From positions 310,001-374,000 of the forward strand of contig VWZX01007454.1 in the NCBI GenBank assembly GCA_013399015.1: a DNA stretch of 64,000 nucleotides. The letters run 5' to 3'. Position 1 is the stretch's first letter; each line of letters starts with the position of its first letter. The position numbers and the translations under genes are program-made. Shown in pieces: positions 37,150 through 49,371 of the stretch. Origin of the DNA: Galbula dea (Eukaryota; Chordata; Aves; Piciformes; Galbulidae). The notes below the pieces were generated by a model, which was given only the letters and a program-made list of their open reading frames with translations, had not been told where the DNA came from and did not search any database.

Positions 37150-37360
37150 AAGAGTTAGGGCTGGGTTGGCCACGAACCGAGTGACAGACTCTCTGTTAAC
37201 TCCTCTCCCTTCCCAAAGTGGAAGAGAAGACTTATGGATTGGAAAAGAAAACTAAACCAACTTTCATTAAAATAATAATAATAATAAAGTGAAATATATA
37301 CAAATACACACAAAACTAATGTCAAACCCAATACCCCTCTCCCCCCCAACCCGATGGCAA
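37150..37360 (-). mobile_element. Probable eroded endogenous retrovirus LTR fragment
   Basis: On the minus strand the order is a G-rich run, T-rich sequence with (ATT)n, AATGAAAGTTGGTTTAGTTTTC, then AATCCATAAGTCTTCTC. A G-rich segment GGGAAGGGAGAGGAG follows, then GTCACTCGGTTCGTGGCCAA. This order resembles the 3' part of avian ERVL-class LTRs as recalled (AAAGTTGGTTTAGT followed by GTCACTC...GTGGCCA). No partner LTR, primer-binding site or internal gene is visible; at best it is a solo LTR fragment. Confidence 0.45.
37269..37287. repeat. (AAT)n microsatellite
   Basis: Six AAT units on plus, inside the putative LTR fragment. Confidence 0.85.
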
Positions 37361-39750
37361 TTATGTCATTGTTATCACTGATGCTGTGTCAGACACTAGA
37401 GAAGTCCCAGACTGGATTCAGGAGCTGAACTCTCAGAATGGAAATATGATATGATACATAATCCTCACAGATTTATCTGTCCATATAAGACACCAAATTG
37501 TGCCATAAGTATTTTTAGTTTCTACAGGCAGATGAGTAAGATTTAGGTGGACACATTAAGTGCAGTAAATCTGTACATCGATAGAATTTGTGCATGGTAA
37601 GTTACACCCATATAGTAAAACCAAACAAAACCTGCAGCTCTAATTAGGTGCATACAAAGTTGTGCTCTGAAACACTAATCATCATGTGGTTATCACAGGT
37701 AGGCCTCTGCAGACATCACATTAACTTTTGATAGTAGCCAAGCATTTCAACAGAATATTAATAATTTCTAGGAAAGTATCATAGCACAGAACAGAGGATG
37801 TCCTTATGACTCTGTATTTATGTCCATGATGTCACCCTACCTAGAATATCGACTGTCTGCAGTTCTCTTCTGCATACTGCAAAAATTAGACTGTACAAAG
37901 TAGGTACAGTGTGCCAAAAATTATCAAAATCATGGAAGGATTCCCACAAAGTGACATGAAAGAAAACAGTGAGAGACACCAATGAGTTTGCAAACAAGTT
38001 ATGAAAACATAAATGATAGTGGGGAAGATGGTAAGAAAGAAAGAAAGTGGAGGGAAAAAACAAAACAAAACAAAAACCCAGATAAAGTGAGAAAAGGACA
38101 ATAGTTCTCTAGATTCTACAGATAAACTCTTCTACTATATATTGAGAGACCTGATCTTTCAGGTGTACACCATAAAAAACCCACCAAAACATCAAACAGC
38201 CATACAAAAAGGAGCATTGCTTATATGCCCCTTCTCCCATGCTTTTATACTGCCACAAGGGGAAAAAAAAAATATATATATCACACAGTCTAGTATCCTA
38301 GTATCAAACAGTTGAAGTAAAATCTTGGCAGATGTTGTGTCATTCCACTGCACCACTTCTTTGTTGTTTTTTCCAGTATATCCTCTCATAGCACAAGATA
38401 ACGCTATGATTGAAAGCTACAGCCCCTCAACACAAAGCAAAGAAAAATAGGAGAGAGAAATTTCCAGAAGAGAGCAGTGTTTTCATCTTTTGGCCACATC
38501 CTTGTGGTTATCCAAGTTCATTCCAGAAGCACTCTATAACATGGGCCTCCCACTCCCAGTGCCTGTGCAAAGGCCTGACGCAAAGCCGAGTGGAGCTCTT
38601 CTACTGCCCTAAGTAGATCGGATTCTTTGAACCCAGAAATAAGTGTAATACTGTCATTTATTGCAGCCTTTTCTGCAGGAGATAAGTTGTTTTACAGAAT
38701 TTCCAATGAAGGGCAAGTTCTCATCACAGAAACGTTGAGTAAAATAAACACAGTTCACGTAACAATTTGCTTCCTCTGCTGTGAAAGACACTCTTATACC
38801 ATTCAAATTAAGGTTTTTCCATTGGTGTTTGCTCATCTCTTCTCTTTCAATTCTATAAAAAGAAAAAGTACTAAGGAGCAGCTGCCTGTTCTTCAAGAGC
38901 AAAAAGCTGCAACCTAATTTAAATTCTCATTTCTACATAAGCATTTTTATTTCTTAACTTGCATTTAAAACTCATTTAGCAGTAAACATACATTTAATAA
39001 AGAAATGAAACATATTCAATTTTCCAAACAAACAATCATGTGAAGTGATTTAACAATGGAAAAGGACAAAACACTTTTGATCTCTAAACCTAACTGACCT
39101 AAACCTGAACTTTGCATACATCACACTCTGATGTGATTTGGCAGATATCTATCTGTTGCTGTCTATCTACTTACCTACAAAAGCATTAACTAGCTTTAAG
39201 GCAATACCTGCTAAGACATCCTAGAGCAAATGTTAATGAGGAGTGCAATTCTTGCATAGATTCAATACAAAGCCCCAGAATTGCAGCTTGCTTTATTTCT
39301 AAACCTGAGCTTTTCAGGGCCTGAAAGAGTTTCTGGAATGTGAAAAATATTTGGTATACATGAGGTCTTTTTGCTTCCACTGCTCAGGCTGATTCATGTT
39401 AGGAAAGATCAGATTCATTGCTCCTACCGAAAACTCTTCTATTTTAACAACCTCTTTTCTTTTTAAACAAAGATGCATGCACTGCCATTTTCCCTGCGTC
39501 CTTCTGCCTTCACAAGTTCTACAGAAACATTTATGCATCACAACAAATTTTCCTGGAGCAACAAATTTTCTTCTGGTTGACATTTTACTCAACTTTTAGC
39601 TCTGTAGCTCTTATACGGCACACATCTTGAAGCATGAAGTTCTCATTACTAGTTATAAACACAAATTCACTTTCTCTTAATTGAAAGTCACATCAGGAGT
39701 TGGGAGATAGTTCTTGTTTTCCTTAGTTCTTGATAGTATTTTAACATTAT
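37361..39750. other. Unique intronic sequence
   Basis: No gene was recognised. It contains an AAAACAAAACAAAACAAAAACCC run at 38055-38080 and a poly-A/(AT)n run at 38262-38281. Confidence 0.45.
38055..38080. repeat. A/C-rich (CAAAA)n tract
   Basis: Four CAAAA units on the plus strand. Confidence 0.8.
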
Positions 39751-39843
39751 CCTGGTCTAGGGAATCCTGCTCTGGCAGGGGGGTTGGACTAGATGATCTT
39801 TTGAGGTCCCTTCCAACTCCAGACATTCTGTGATTCTGCGTGA
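39751..39843 (+). mobile_element. CR1 LINE 3' tail
   Basis: Only the terminal ~90 bases remain: CCTGGTCTAGGGAATCCTGC, GGGGTTGGACTAGATGATC, GAGGTCCCTTCCAACTCC, and ATTCTGTGATTCTG at the end. It sits in AT-rich TATACATACATATATA sequence. Confidence 0.93.
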
Positions 39844-40988
39844 TATACATACATATATAATTTAACATTATAATATACTTAATATCTATATATAATTTGA
39901 ATAACACTATTTCTTTTAATTGCTTATGGTTTTGACTAATGACCTTTCCTCTTTCTTCTAGGAGATCCTTGATCAATTTACCTACTCCTGCTTGGTAGGT
40001 ATATTATCTACTATGGTAGAATTACTGACTCACTTCAGTACAAAAGAGTAATTAAGAACCTACTCCTTTAAAATAAGAGTGAGAACACTACCAAAAGATT
40101 AAAAGCCTGAAGACTGTAAAATTAGGGTCCATGACTTATGCATTTAAAAAAGCTAATGATCTACACCAACTGCAAATGCATCAAACTGAAATCAAAAAGC
40201 TCTATTTCTATTTTTGCCACAAAGTCATTGACAGAATAAAGAGACTAAAAGTAGTGCAACATTCATGAATGATTTAGTAAGGGGAGAAGATGCCGATTGC
40301 ATCAAGATTCAGACACCAGTATTTGTCAGCCAAATGGAGCAGAAAGCTCCTTATAAATGAACCCTTAAAAACAGCTGAAATAGAAAATGGAAGTGCTGTT
40401 GACACTTTTTATTCATTATCTATAGATAACACAAATGTCTAGTATGTTGTTCTTGTATCTGGTAATATATTTTCCTCTATTTGCTATATTCTAAGTGAGA
40501 CATAAAACGATATCTCTAACACAAATGAAATAATCTTCATCTGACTAAATGTGTAGTCTGAACATCCTTTACTCCCTATCCCTTATAAAATTAAAAAATT
40601 GAAAAAATAAGCACCAAAAAAATGTTTTGGACTCCTCTTTTGTAGAAGTTGGACCGTGCCTCCCCATCATGTAGCTCAACAGAAGTGCCTGAACCATACA
40701 GAAGGTTACAGCTTAGTAGAACCTTTCATCATTTTAGTGGTGCATTTCTAAAATCTAGTTCAAGATGCTCAAACCTGGCACAGATAACCTGAAGTAGTAC
40801 TCTTACGGGGGTTTTTGGTGAATTTTTGTTATGTTTGCATTTCATTAAAAAATGGAAACTAGAATTACATTTTGTATTCTAAAAGATATTCCAAAATTAA
40901 TTACTTGGCAGAAATAAGATATCAAAATAAAACTGCTGATGCTAGTATGCATGACAGAATACATACTCAGTAAAATCATTCTTATAAT
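39844..40988. other. Unique intronic sequence
   Basis: AT-rich at its start (TATATAAT runs, 39844-39900), otherwise ordinary. No gene or classified repeat was seen. Confidence 0.5.
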
Positions 40989-41709
40989 ATGGGGCTCGGG
41001 AAGGTGTGGCTGGAGAGCTCCCCAGCAGAGAAGGACCTGGGGGTGATGATTGACAGCCGGCTGAACATGAGTCAGCAGTGTGCCCAGGTAGCTAAGAAAG
41101 CCAATGGCATCCTGGCTTGCATGAGGAATAGTGTGACTAGCAGGAGCAGGGAGGTGATCTTGCTACTGTACTCGGCACTGGTGAGGCCACACCTCGAGTA
41201 CTGTGTACAGTTTTTGGCACTGCAGTTTAGGAAGGACATTGAGCTACTGGAGAGGGTGCAGAGAAGGGCAACTAAGCTAATCAGGGGTCTGGAGAACAGG
41301 CCTTATGAGGAGAGGCTTCGGGAGCTGGGCTTGTTTAGGCTGGAGAAGAGGAGGCTGAGGGGAGACCTTATTGCTTTCTTCATCTACTTGAAAGGTCATT
41401 CTAGGGAGGTGGGTGTTGGCCTCTTCTCCCTTGTGACTAGTGACAGGACTACAGGGAATGGGCTTAAGCTGTGCCAGGGTAGGTTTAGATTAGATATTAG
41501 GAAGAACTTCTTTACTGAAAGAGTGGTTAGATATTGGAATAGGCTGCCCAGGGAGGTGGTGGAGTCCCCATCCCTGGAGGTTTTTAAGAAGAGGATAGAT
41601 GTGTTTCTTCAGGGGATGATTTAGGGATGAAAGTAGTGTAGGGCTATTGGTTGGACTAGATGATCTTGAGGGTCCTTTCCAACCATAATGATTCTGTGAT
41701 TATGTTCTG
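40989..41709 (+). mobile_element. Young CR1 LINE with open ORF2 C-terminus (subfamily A copy 3)
   Basis: Plus-strand CR1 truncated inside ORF2, but with 211 codons open from 40989 to 41624. In order they contain WLESSPAEKDLGVMIDSRLN, SQQCAQVAKKANGILACMRN, SALVRPHLEYCVQF, ELLERVQRRATKLIRGLEN and EERLRELGLFRLEKRRLRGD, ending at the IDVFLQGMI stop. This is the post-RT C-terminal region of CR1 ORF2, lacking the RT palm. The 3' UTR has GGACTAGATGATCTTGAGG and ends ATTCTGTGATTATG. The intact frame implies a recent insertion, not a host gene. Confidence 0.96.
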
Positions 41710-43362
41710 TGGAGGTACACTCTCAAAAAAAGTTGAACTGATCTGGATCAAACCAACTTAGAACTAAAAATACACAAAACTCATAAGATCTGCTGCAGAA
41801 AGCTTTGCAAATGGAAAAAGGCCAGTGTAGCCATCCAAGCAAAAGCAGGTCAAAGTGTAGTAACAATGATACTAGGATAAAGTAAATTCCATGCCCAGAG
41901 AAAGGGAAAAGCAGATGTCTGAAAATTCTTGAGGGACCAAGGAGAATTTCAATAAGTTCCTAGTAAAAGAAAGTGGCACAGTGCACAAAATATAACCTCA
42001 GGACTTAGAGCCATTAATTCATAAGAAAATAGATCCTAAAAATGGATAATAAAAACCACTGAATCATCTCTCCATTTTCCTTAGGGATAAATGAAAGCAG
42101 AGAAAAGGATTAGATCATACCACAACCATGAAACTCAGGAATGGAAGTAGATTTTCTTCATACTATGATCCACATCAAGACAGTAGAGATTAAAACGGAA
42201 AGACTTGAAGAGTTTGTAAGGAAACATACATTAAGTCAATGAAAACAGCTCACAGCATTCTACTGATCCTTCAGTGAAACAACAGTAAACTGGAGAAACA
42301 TGCAACCACTTTTAGATACATATAAATGAAATATCAAATCTTGTTCCCACTCCTGCAATGCAACACTGGGCAATAATCTTCGGACTGAGTTTTATGAATT
42401 ACTGAAATTTAACAAGCCCTTTCTCTAGATTGAAAAAGTACATCAGAGGGACTAATAGATCCATCTAACCATGACACTTCCCAGTTCTGTTATCTCCTAA
42501 AATGAAAGAAACCTCCAAAGAGAACACCTATAACTATTATTTCACTTTCATAAGCCAAGGTCTAGGTTTTAAAATAGAATCAGTTTTGCTCATTGCAGTC
42601 ATTAAGGTCAGTGAATAAGTGCCCAGCAGGTGATCAAAGTCACATTACTTGTCAGTCTGACTTCACTGTGATTAGCACCAAGACACAGAGTCCATTTTTT
42701 AACCACATTCATTTGTGGTGCGTGCTAATTACATGGTGACAGAAATAGAGCACTTCAAAATAGAACACTTCCATCTGCATCTTTCAACCCAAAAGGCACT
42801 ATTTTCCTACCTTCTAGTTCTTTTCCAGGTTAGCTGAGGTGACATCCCCTCACCCTCTCCCAAGAAACATGACCTCTTCATTCAATACCAGCAGGAACAG
42901 CAAACTGACAGAAAACAACTATATGGAGTGACTAAATTTAGAAGACAAATTATAAAAAATGAGCTTAGCCTGGATAATTCTAGATATTCTGATATTCTGC
43001 AAAGTAACAAAATTTGTAATTCTGTACAAAATCTTACACAGGACTATCTAAAAAGTCTTATTTTAATTTCCACTTTTTATATTTCATTGTGATACAACAT
43101 AAGAATTAAAACAAAAATAGCTTCCAAATTACAGTGAGTTTTCTTATTGATAAAATGTTTAACTTACTAAATTTGGTCCATCCATTTTGATGTCCCTGAA
43201 ATGATATTGCCAGTTTTTATTAAAAAATACCCCATATTAGAAAAAAAAAAACAACACAAAAACTCCTTTAGTATTTCTCCAGTTTCATAAACCATTTAAT
43301 TTCATCACAATTGCTTGCTCCAATATAAGTTTCTCTGGCCTGCTCTCCAAAAACTGATTAGG
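41710..43362. other. Unique intronic sequence
   Basis: No gene or classified repeat was seen. An AAAAAAAAAACAACAC run lies near 43240. Confidence 0.5.
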
Positions 43363-43500
43363 AAGAAAAACAAAAAGAACCCCAAAACACATACACACAA
43401 AAAAACCCCCTACAAACACCACACAGACACACAAAAATACCCCAATAAACAAAAAAAAACCCTAAACAAACCAAACCAACCAATCAAACAAACCCCAAAC
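43363..43500. repeat. A/C-rich low-complexity tract
   Basis: About 140 bases, almost only A and C on plus, with mixed CACA, CCAA, CAAA and CCCC units. A 65-codon frame across it is a by-product of the composition. Confidence 0.85.
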
Positions 43501-45778
43501 CTGCCATTTTAAAATTTTTGAGTGACTCATTTGATGATATTTGGAAGTTTATAGTCAGGAAACAACCTGCTTTTGTTTACATGAAATCAGCTGCACCATA
43601 AAGCCCCTGAGTTATGGTAAGCAACTAATGCAGCTAAATCACATCAATGTAGATTAACTGGAAATGAAATTTGTTTATGATAAAATTGATTCTGAATATA
43701 GCAAAGTTACTTTTAGAAATAAACTTGTCGTGTCAGGAAAAGTGTGGGCTTAAAAGGTACATGAAAATAAAACTGTAAAATGTAGAAGAAGAATGGAAAC
43801 ATCCTCAAGCAAAAGTGCAGCACAGCAGAGAATTAAAAAAGTAAAATTATAAGCAAACAAAACCTCCTAATTACAGATAAACAAAACAAATGGCAGTTCT
43901 ACAAAATCACACTTTCAAATCAGAAATTCCAGCCTTTTTCAGCCACAAACTAGAAACAAATATTAGAGAATCAGCATAAAGATAACAAAAAAGACTCTTA
44001 TGCTGAAAGTACAGAGACATATTTCCTTGAGATCTTCAGCAACAAAAACAAACTATAAAATTAACATGTTTTTAAAGAGTGAGCTCTGATATGGGAAATA
44101 AATAGAGCAGCAATTCAAATATGTATCATAGCACACTTATTTTGGCAAGAGAAAACTTTTAACAAAAACTCATGGTACAAAGAATAAAACTCTGTAGCTT
44201 GCATTTAAAAGATACAACATTTTCAGTATATCATGAGAACAAAAAAATTCTATCACTGAAGCTAAAATTTGCAATGTAAGCAACTAGACAGGTATGTATT
44301 TCTACAGAACAAGAGAAAGCAAGTATGTGAAACCTAGTTAGTTGTATGAGTCTACAAGATAAAGTGTTCTGCATGTGCATTGAGCAGCTTTCATTTTAAG
44401 TGGTACTTTCAGGGGCTGTTTTAAACTTAATACTAATCAAATGAGTGTGCAAATTAGAAAGAGCACCAAGCTGCTTAGAGATTCCTTTCAAAATGAACAA
44501 CATGCAACAAGAGGCTATGTAGTAGTGTTTTACTGCCTCCCATGCAAATGTTCTACTTTTTTCTCACAAACAAATTTGGAAACAGTTTTCAGTGACTTTC
44601 CTGTTTTAATTGAGACACTCATGGAGAAGATATTTTGACTAGAAGTTAAAAAGCTAAAAAATAAGGATGAAAAGGTTGTGCAGATGGAAGGTGAATTTAT
44701 ATCACAGAAAAGTCTCCAACATGTTGATATAATTAAGCCTTCCTAATGAGTTAGAAACGCAGGCTAGACACACCATCTATTTTGGTTTCTCTAGGCTTCT
44801 GCAGTCAATGGAGAAAGATTGCTCTTGAAGGGAGTGCCTAACTCAAGAGCTGAACTTGCTCTCTAGAGGGCAGTGGCAGTCTCTTGCTCTGTCTTTCTGC
44901 ACGGACTACAGAAAGAAATTAGGATTAGAAATCAGCATCATCCCTCTGTTAATAACCTCATTCCTCACTAAACTGGTGTGTGGAATGACTGGCAAGAGCA
45001 ACTTGTCCCAAATATAAAGCTCTACTGGAATGTTTTGAGTTTAACAAAGAACCCAGGATGCCTGCTAACATAACATCAGCAGCAGGTTGGAAGGCTTTTT
45101 TCATGATGATTAAGCAGTGACATGTTTTGTTAAACAGTGACTAAAGCAAAGTGAAACTATGTTCTCACTGAGAAACTAATACTAGAAACTTGTCTTTATA
45201 TTTGACAAATATTTATCACTTGAAATTTGTTGAAGCAAAACAAACTAACCTTTAGAAATCACTTTATTGGAATTCTAATGCAAAGGTCTGTTAAGGTTTT
45301 TTTAGGCTTTACAAAGTCATGTAAACTTGTAGAAGTACTCCTAAGACTGAAATACTATGCCAGCAAGAAATTTCTATTGCAGACAAATTTCAATGGTACA
45401 TTTTGAAAATGAAATTAAGAAGGTGTAGGAAGGGATATTATAAATTACTGACATATCATTATGACTTGTAATATGCATATATCTGTGTAAACTCTCAAAA
45501 ATTCCAGTGGGAAACACTTTTTCAGGACCAATGATTCTGAAATTTATGCCAATTACAGCGAGAGAGAATACATTTAAGTCAAAAATCTAACTAGCTCTTT
45601 GATTCAAAACCACAGTTAAACCTAGAGATTACTTACAAGCTGGTCTGAGCAATGGAAGACAAAGTCAGATACCACATAGTCCTTAGCAACATCCCAAAAT
45701 AGCAGCCTGTATTAAAGTTGTATATTCTCACTATCTCTGAACTTCTGCTTTCCTGCATAAATAAAGGACTTCTAAGTA
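43501..45778. other. Unique intronic sequence
   Basis: No gene or classified repeat was seen. Confidence 0.5.
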
Positions 45779-45865
45779 AAAACCAACCAACCAACCAACA
45801 ATAACAAATAAAACCCCACCCACATACAAAAAAAACCCCAAACAACCAAATAAAAAAAGACAATA
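45779..45865. repeat. (CCAA)n and A/C-rich tract
   Basis: It starts AAACCAACCAACCAACCAAC and continues as A/C-only sequence with AAAACCCC units. Confidence 0.85.
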
Positions 45866-48800
45866 AACTGACTTTGCATTTTTGGAGGACTGCAATAACT
45901 TGTGCCATCTCCTTTAGTGAGAAACTAAACTAAACTGAACTAAAGAAAGGCAGTGAAAGGCAAGAATAAAATCCTGAGAACAGTAAAAGATGCAAGAATT
46001 AATCTTAGAAGTTCAACAGGGCAACTTTATCCTGTCAGTGAGAAGCAATGGGAAGAGCAAATCACATCCAGTGTGAAACCTCTGGAAGATTAGTCCACAC
46101 CCATGTGCTAGCTAGCAGCACTGAAAATTATCATCACTTGGCAGACAAAAGGCTGGAACTAAAACCAAGTGATCAACATCCCAGTCAGTAAAGATAATGG
46201 TGTTGACCTCTGTTCTGTGGCAGTAGGACTCACCTCTAAAGCACACACTTTTTAATCCTGCTCCTGACAGTATTTCTTCTGAGGAGTGGTATGTGTATGC
46301 TTGTATTTACACACACATTTTATTTTTCTATTTACATATATAACTAAAATATAGACAATTAATGTATTTTATCAATACTTCAAGAATAAGTTTGTCTTAA
46401 AGCTTTTTAATATAAGCTGTACAGCTGCAAACCATTCAGAAATACAGTAAGCTCGATTAAGAAGAAACAAAAAGAAAACCCATGCTTCTTGGCTGGAAAA
46501 GTCAACTTCCTTCTGTAGCAGTCACACTGGCTAAATAATAGAAAAGTCATTTTAGTGAATTTTTAGTTTTTTCTGTCTTTGTAGACCAAACACTAAAACC
46601 CTGCTCTCTCTCCAATGTTCTGTGTTACTCAGGAGCAAAATGACTCTCAGTCCATAACAAGCTACCCACAGGTATGGATGAATTAGTGAACATCCACAAA
46701 GCAGATCAGAAGGGCTGGTTACTGTCTTTTACTCCCAGAAGGGCTTCAATAGTTATCTTTATCTGTTCACATCCAAAATCTAAAAGGTCAAACCTGTGAA
46801 ATTCTCTCATTTCTCCTATTAAATTCTACCTCAGCAAACAGCAAATGTCCTTATCCTCTAAAGGCAGAAAATAGCTTTTTCATCACTAGCATGGGCATTA
46901 CAGTCCCAATTATATGCTGCACTGTTATGCCTGGCAGAACTTGGGAGCTGTTTGATGTTCTTTTGTCTTCCTGAGTTGGCAGAAAAGAAGTCTGAGACGT
47001 GAATTTCCCTACCCTTGGTTAATCTAATTGGGTTGTTCACTCATTTTAAGTGCCAGCATTAACAGTTCAATGATCCTTCTTTGGAAAGCAGTTTTAAGAG
47101 GAAGTGGAACCGAAGCACAGGAGGATCAGCTGGGAGTTCTCAAAAGCAATAAAACACAGAAAGAAAAAGTAAATGAGAAACAGAGGATGAACTGGAAAGA
47201 AAACACTAGGAATGCCAGGAAAGAAAGACAGACAATAAACAGCAGCTTTAAAATTGCCTTTACAGCTCTTTGTGACATTCAGTCTCACCAAGACATGTAC
47301 TCTCTGTACCAGCAGCACATTTAGATATTACAATTTATTTCTCCTTCTGAAGAACTTTCTTCTCGGTTTACTGGGAAATCTATTGTGAATAAGGGCAAGG
47401 GGAGGGTTCACAGCCTGTGCACAAAGATAGAATATGGCCTTCCCATGAGGATGTGTTCAGTCCCAATTTCTAATGCAGAAGGTTATTTCAATTCTTGTTA
47501 AGTGGAAAAAAAAATATAAATCTTTACAGTACTCTAGGCATCAAGACAAGCAATATGTGCTTTCCTGAACAAAGATGCCTTCATCTGGAACCTGCAAGAG
47601 TAGAGAAGGCATTATAAGCTTTTGTTTTTTATGGACAAGTTAAGATAACTGCACAGTTATCTGTGATGTGATGATACACACAAGAAAGTAGAAAACTTTG
47701 TTTCTTACAGTGAGAAATAAAAAAGGCTAGGTGTGGGCTTGCAGCACCTGTTGCAAAATACTGCATACAGGGCCATATTATTGGTACAAGAGAAAAAGAT
47801 TTTTATACTTCTTGCTGGCAATTTTTTTTTTTTGTATTCCTTACAGCACCAGTGAGGGAATAATCAACATTGGCTAATAACAAAGACAACTATTCATTAA
47901 GCATCAAGGAGAACCTGGGTTTTAACATAAATGAGTAGCAGGCATCGTTCAGATATATGATATTGCCATGAGGAAAGCCGTGGTGTTGCAGCCACATTTC
48001 AGTTCTAATATACTGAGGTACTCAATGCTAGACACATAGAAAGGGTATTTTTTTAATGACTGGGAAATTAAAGACAGCAAGTAAACCCTTAACCAAGTAT
48101 TGCAGAGAAAAACACCTTATTTAAACATATGCTGTCTTGTTCTCAAAAAAATTTAAAAATATAAGCAATCAAATATAACATAAAGCAACACCAACACAAA
48201 AAGAATAGTCACCTGCCCTAAAGAAGTAAGAAGCTGACAAAACTTCCCAGAAATTCATTCTATAAAATAGATTTATAATATTATTCATTAAAACAGACTT
48301 AGTCTACATTTAGTCTGCTATTTATTATATACAAGGGCAGTAGATTTTTCACGAGAGAAAACATGTCTTCTAACTTCATTTAATTAAGTAAAAATTAGTT
48401 AGAAACTTAGAATTTTAAATTGGAAATAATTTTTTTTTCAGTAGATTTCTGTCAGCATTAAAAGTATTGTTCTGGTTATCCTCAAAACACTATCACTAAA
48501 GCAAATAAAAGGCAAAAATGAGGGATATCAGTAAAACAGCTTAGATACCTAAGTGGTCAGTAGGAAGCTAATGTTATTTTTCCAACTTGATTTTATTTGC
48601 AGTAAAGGTTTTATACATCATAAGACAACTTACTATGAAGCACTTGAAAGTCTTTAAGAGTAAATCCACTATATTTTCTACTGTTTTCCTAGAAAGTTTC
48701 TTTTCCATTGTTAGTCTTTTTGCTTGCTAACAAACCCCTTTTTACGCTCTGCTTTCACACTGTAATAAAGAAAGCGGTACCTGCCTACCCCTCCTGCAAT

Positions 48801-49174
48801 AGTTAACAGAGATGTTTTAATGGCAGATGCTGAAAACTGACATGAAAACTGAGACACTTTTAAATCTTTCCCTTGTAGAGTACATAATTCAATGTGAAGT
48901 CCTCATCTATAAGATAGTTAACAGTCCAGACAGTTTTATTCTTCCTGTGTAATCATTAGAGAGTAATACAGAGAATAACCACTGTAACTTGGATTTTAAA
49001 AGCCACTAGCACTGTCAACAGGGATCACAAGGAGCATTTTACCTACTCTACTATCACAAGAGTCGTGAAAGAAATGCTTGGGAACAGACAAGCAAACAGA
49101 AGCATCCTTTTCTCATTTCAAACTTCCATCTCTATCCACCAGTGACATGGTAGCAAATAGTCATACAGGACGTA
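45866..49174. other. Unique intronic sequence
   Basis: No gene or classified repeat was recognised. The purine-rich block 47090-47240 gives a 98-codon plus frame (47028-47324) without a recognisable product. Confidence 0.45.
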
Positions 49175-49371
49175 GAAATTTCTTTCCCAGTTGAGGTGCC
49201 AGAGCACTGGCACAGACTGCCCAGAGAGGTTGTGGAGTCTCCTTCTATGGAGATATTCAAACTTGTCTGGACGTGCTTCTGTGTGACCTGGTCTAGGGAA
49301 TCCTGCTGCAGCAGGGGGCTTGGACTAGATGATCTTTCAAGGTCCCTTACAACTCCTAATATTCTGTGATT
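49175..49371 (+). mobile_element. CR1 LINE 3' end
   Basis: Plus-strand CR1 3' end. It contains TTTCCCAGTTGAGGTGCCAGA, GCACTGGCACAGACTGCCC, GAGGTTGTGGAGTCTCC, CCTGGTCTAGGGAATCCTGC, TTGGACTAGATGATCTTTC and a terminal ATTCTGTGAT. The 3' half has the same wording as the copies at 30811 and 63541. Confidence 0.95.

Noticed and set aside
40989..41624. 211-residue open frame as a host gene
   Set aside because: The sequence is the CR1 ORF2 C-terminus followed by a CR1 3' UTR and octamers.
43315..43512. Lys/Thr/Pro-rich 65-codon frame
   Set aside because: It is the translation of an A/C-rich low-complexity tract.
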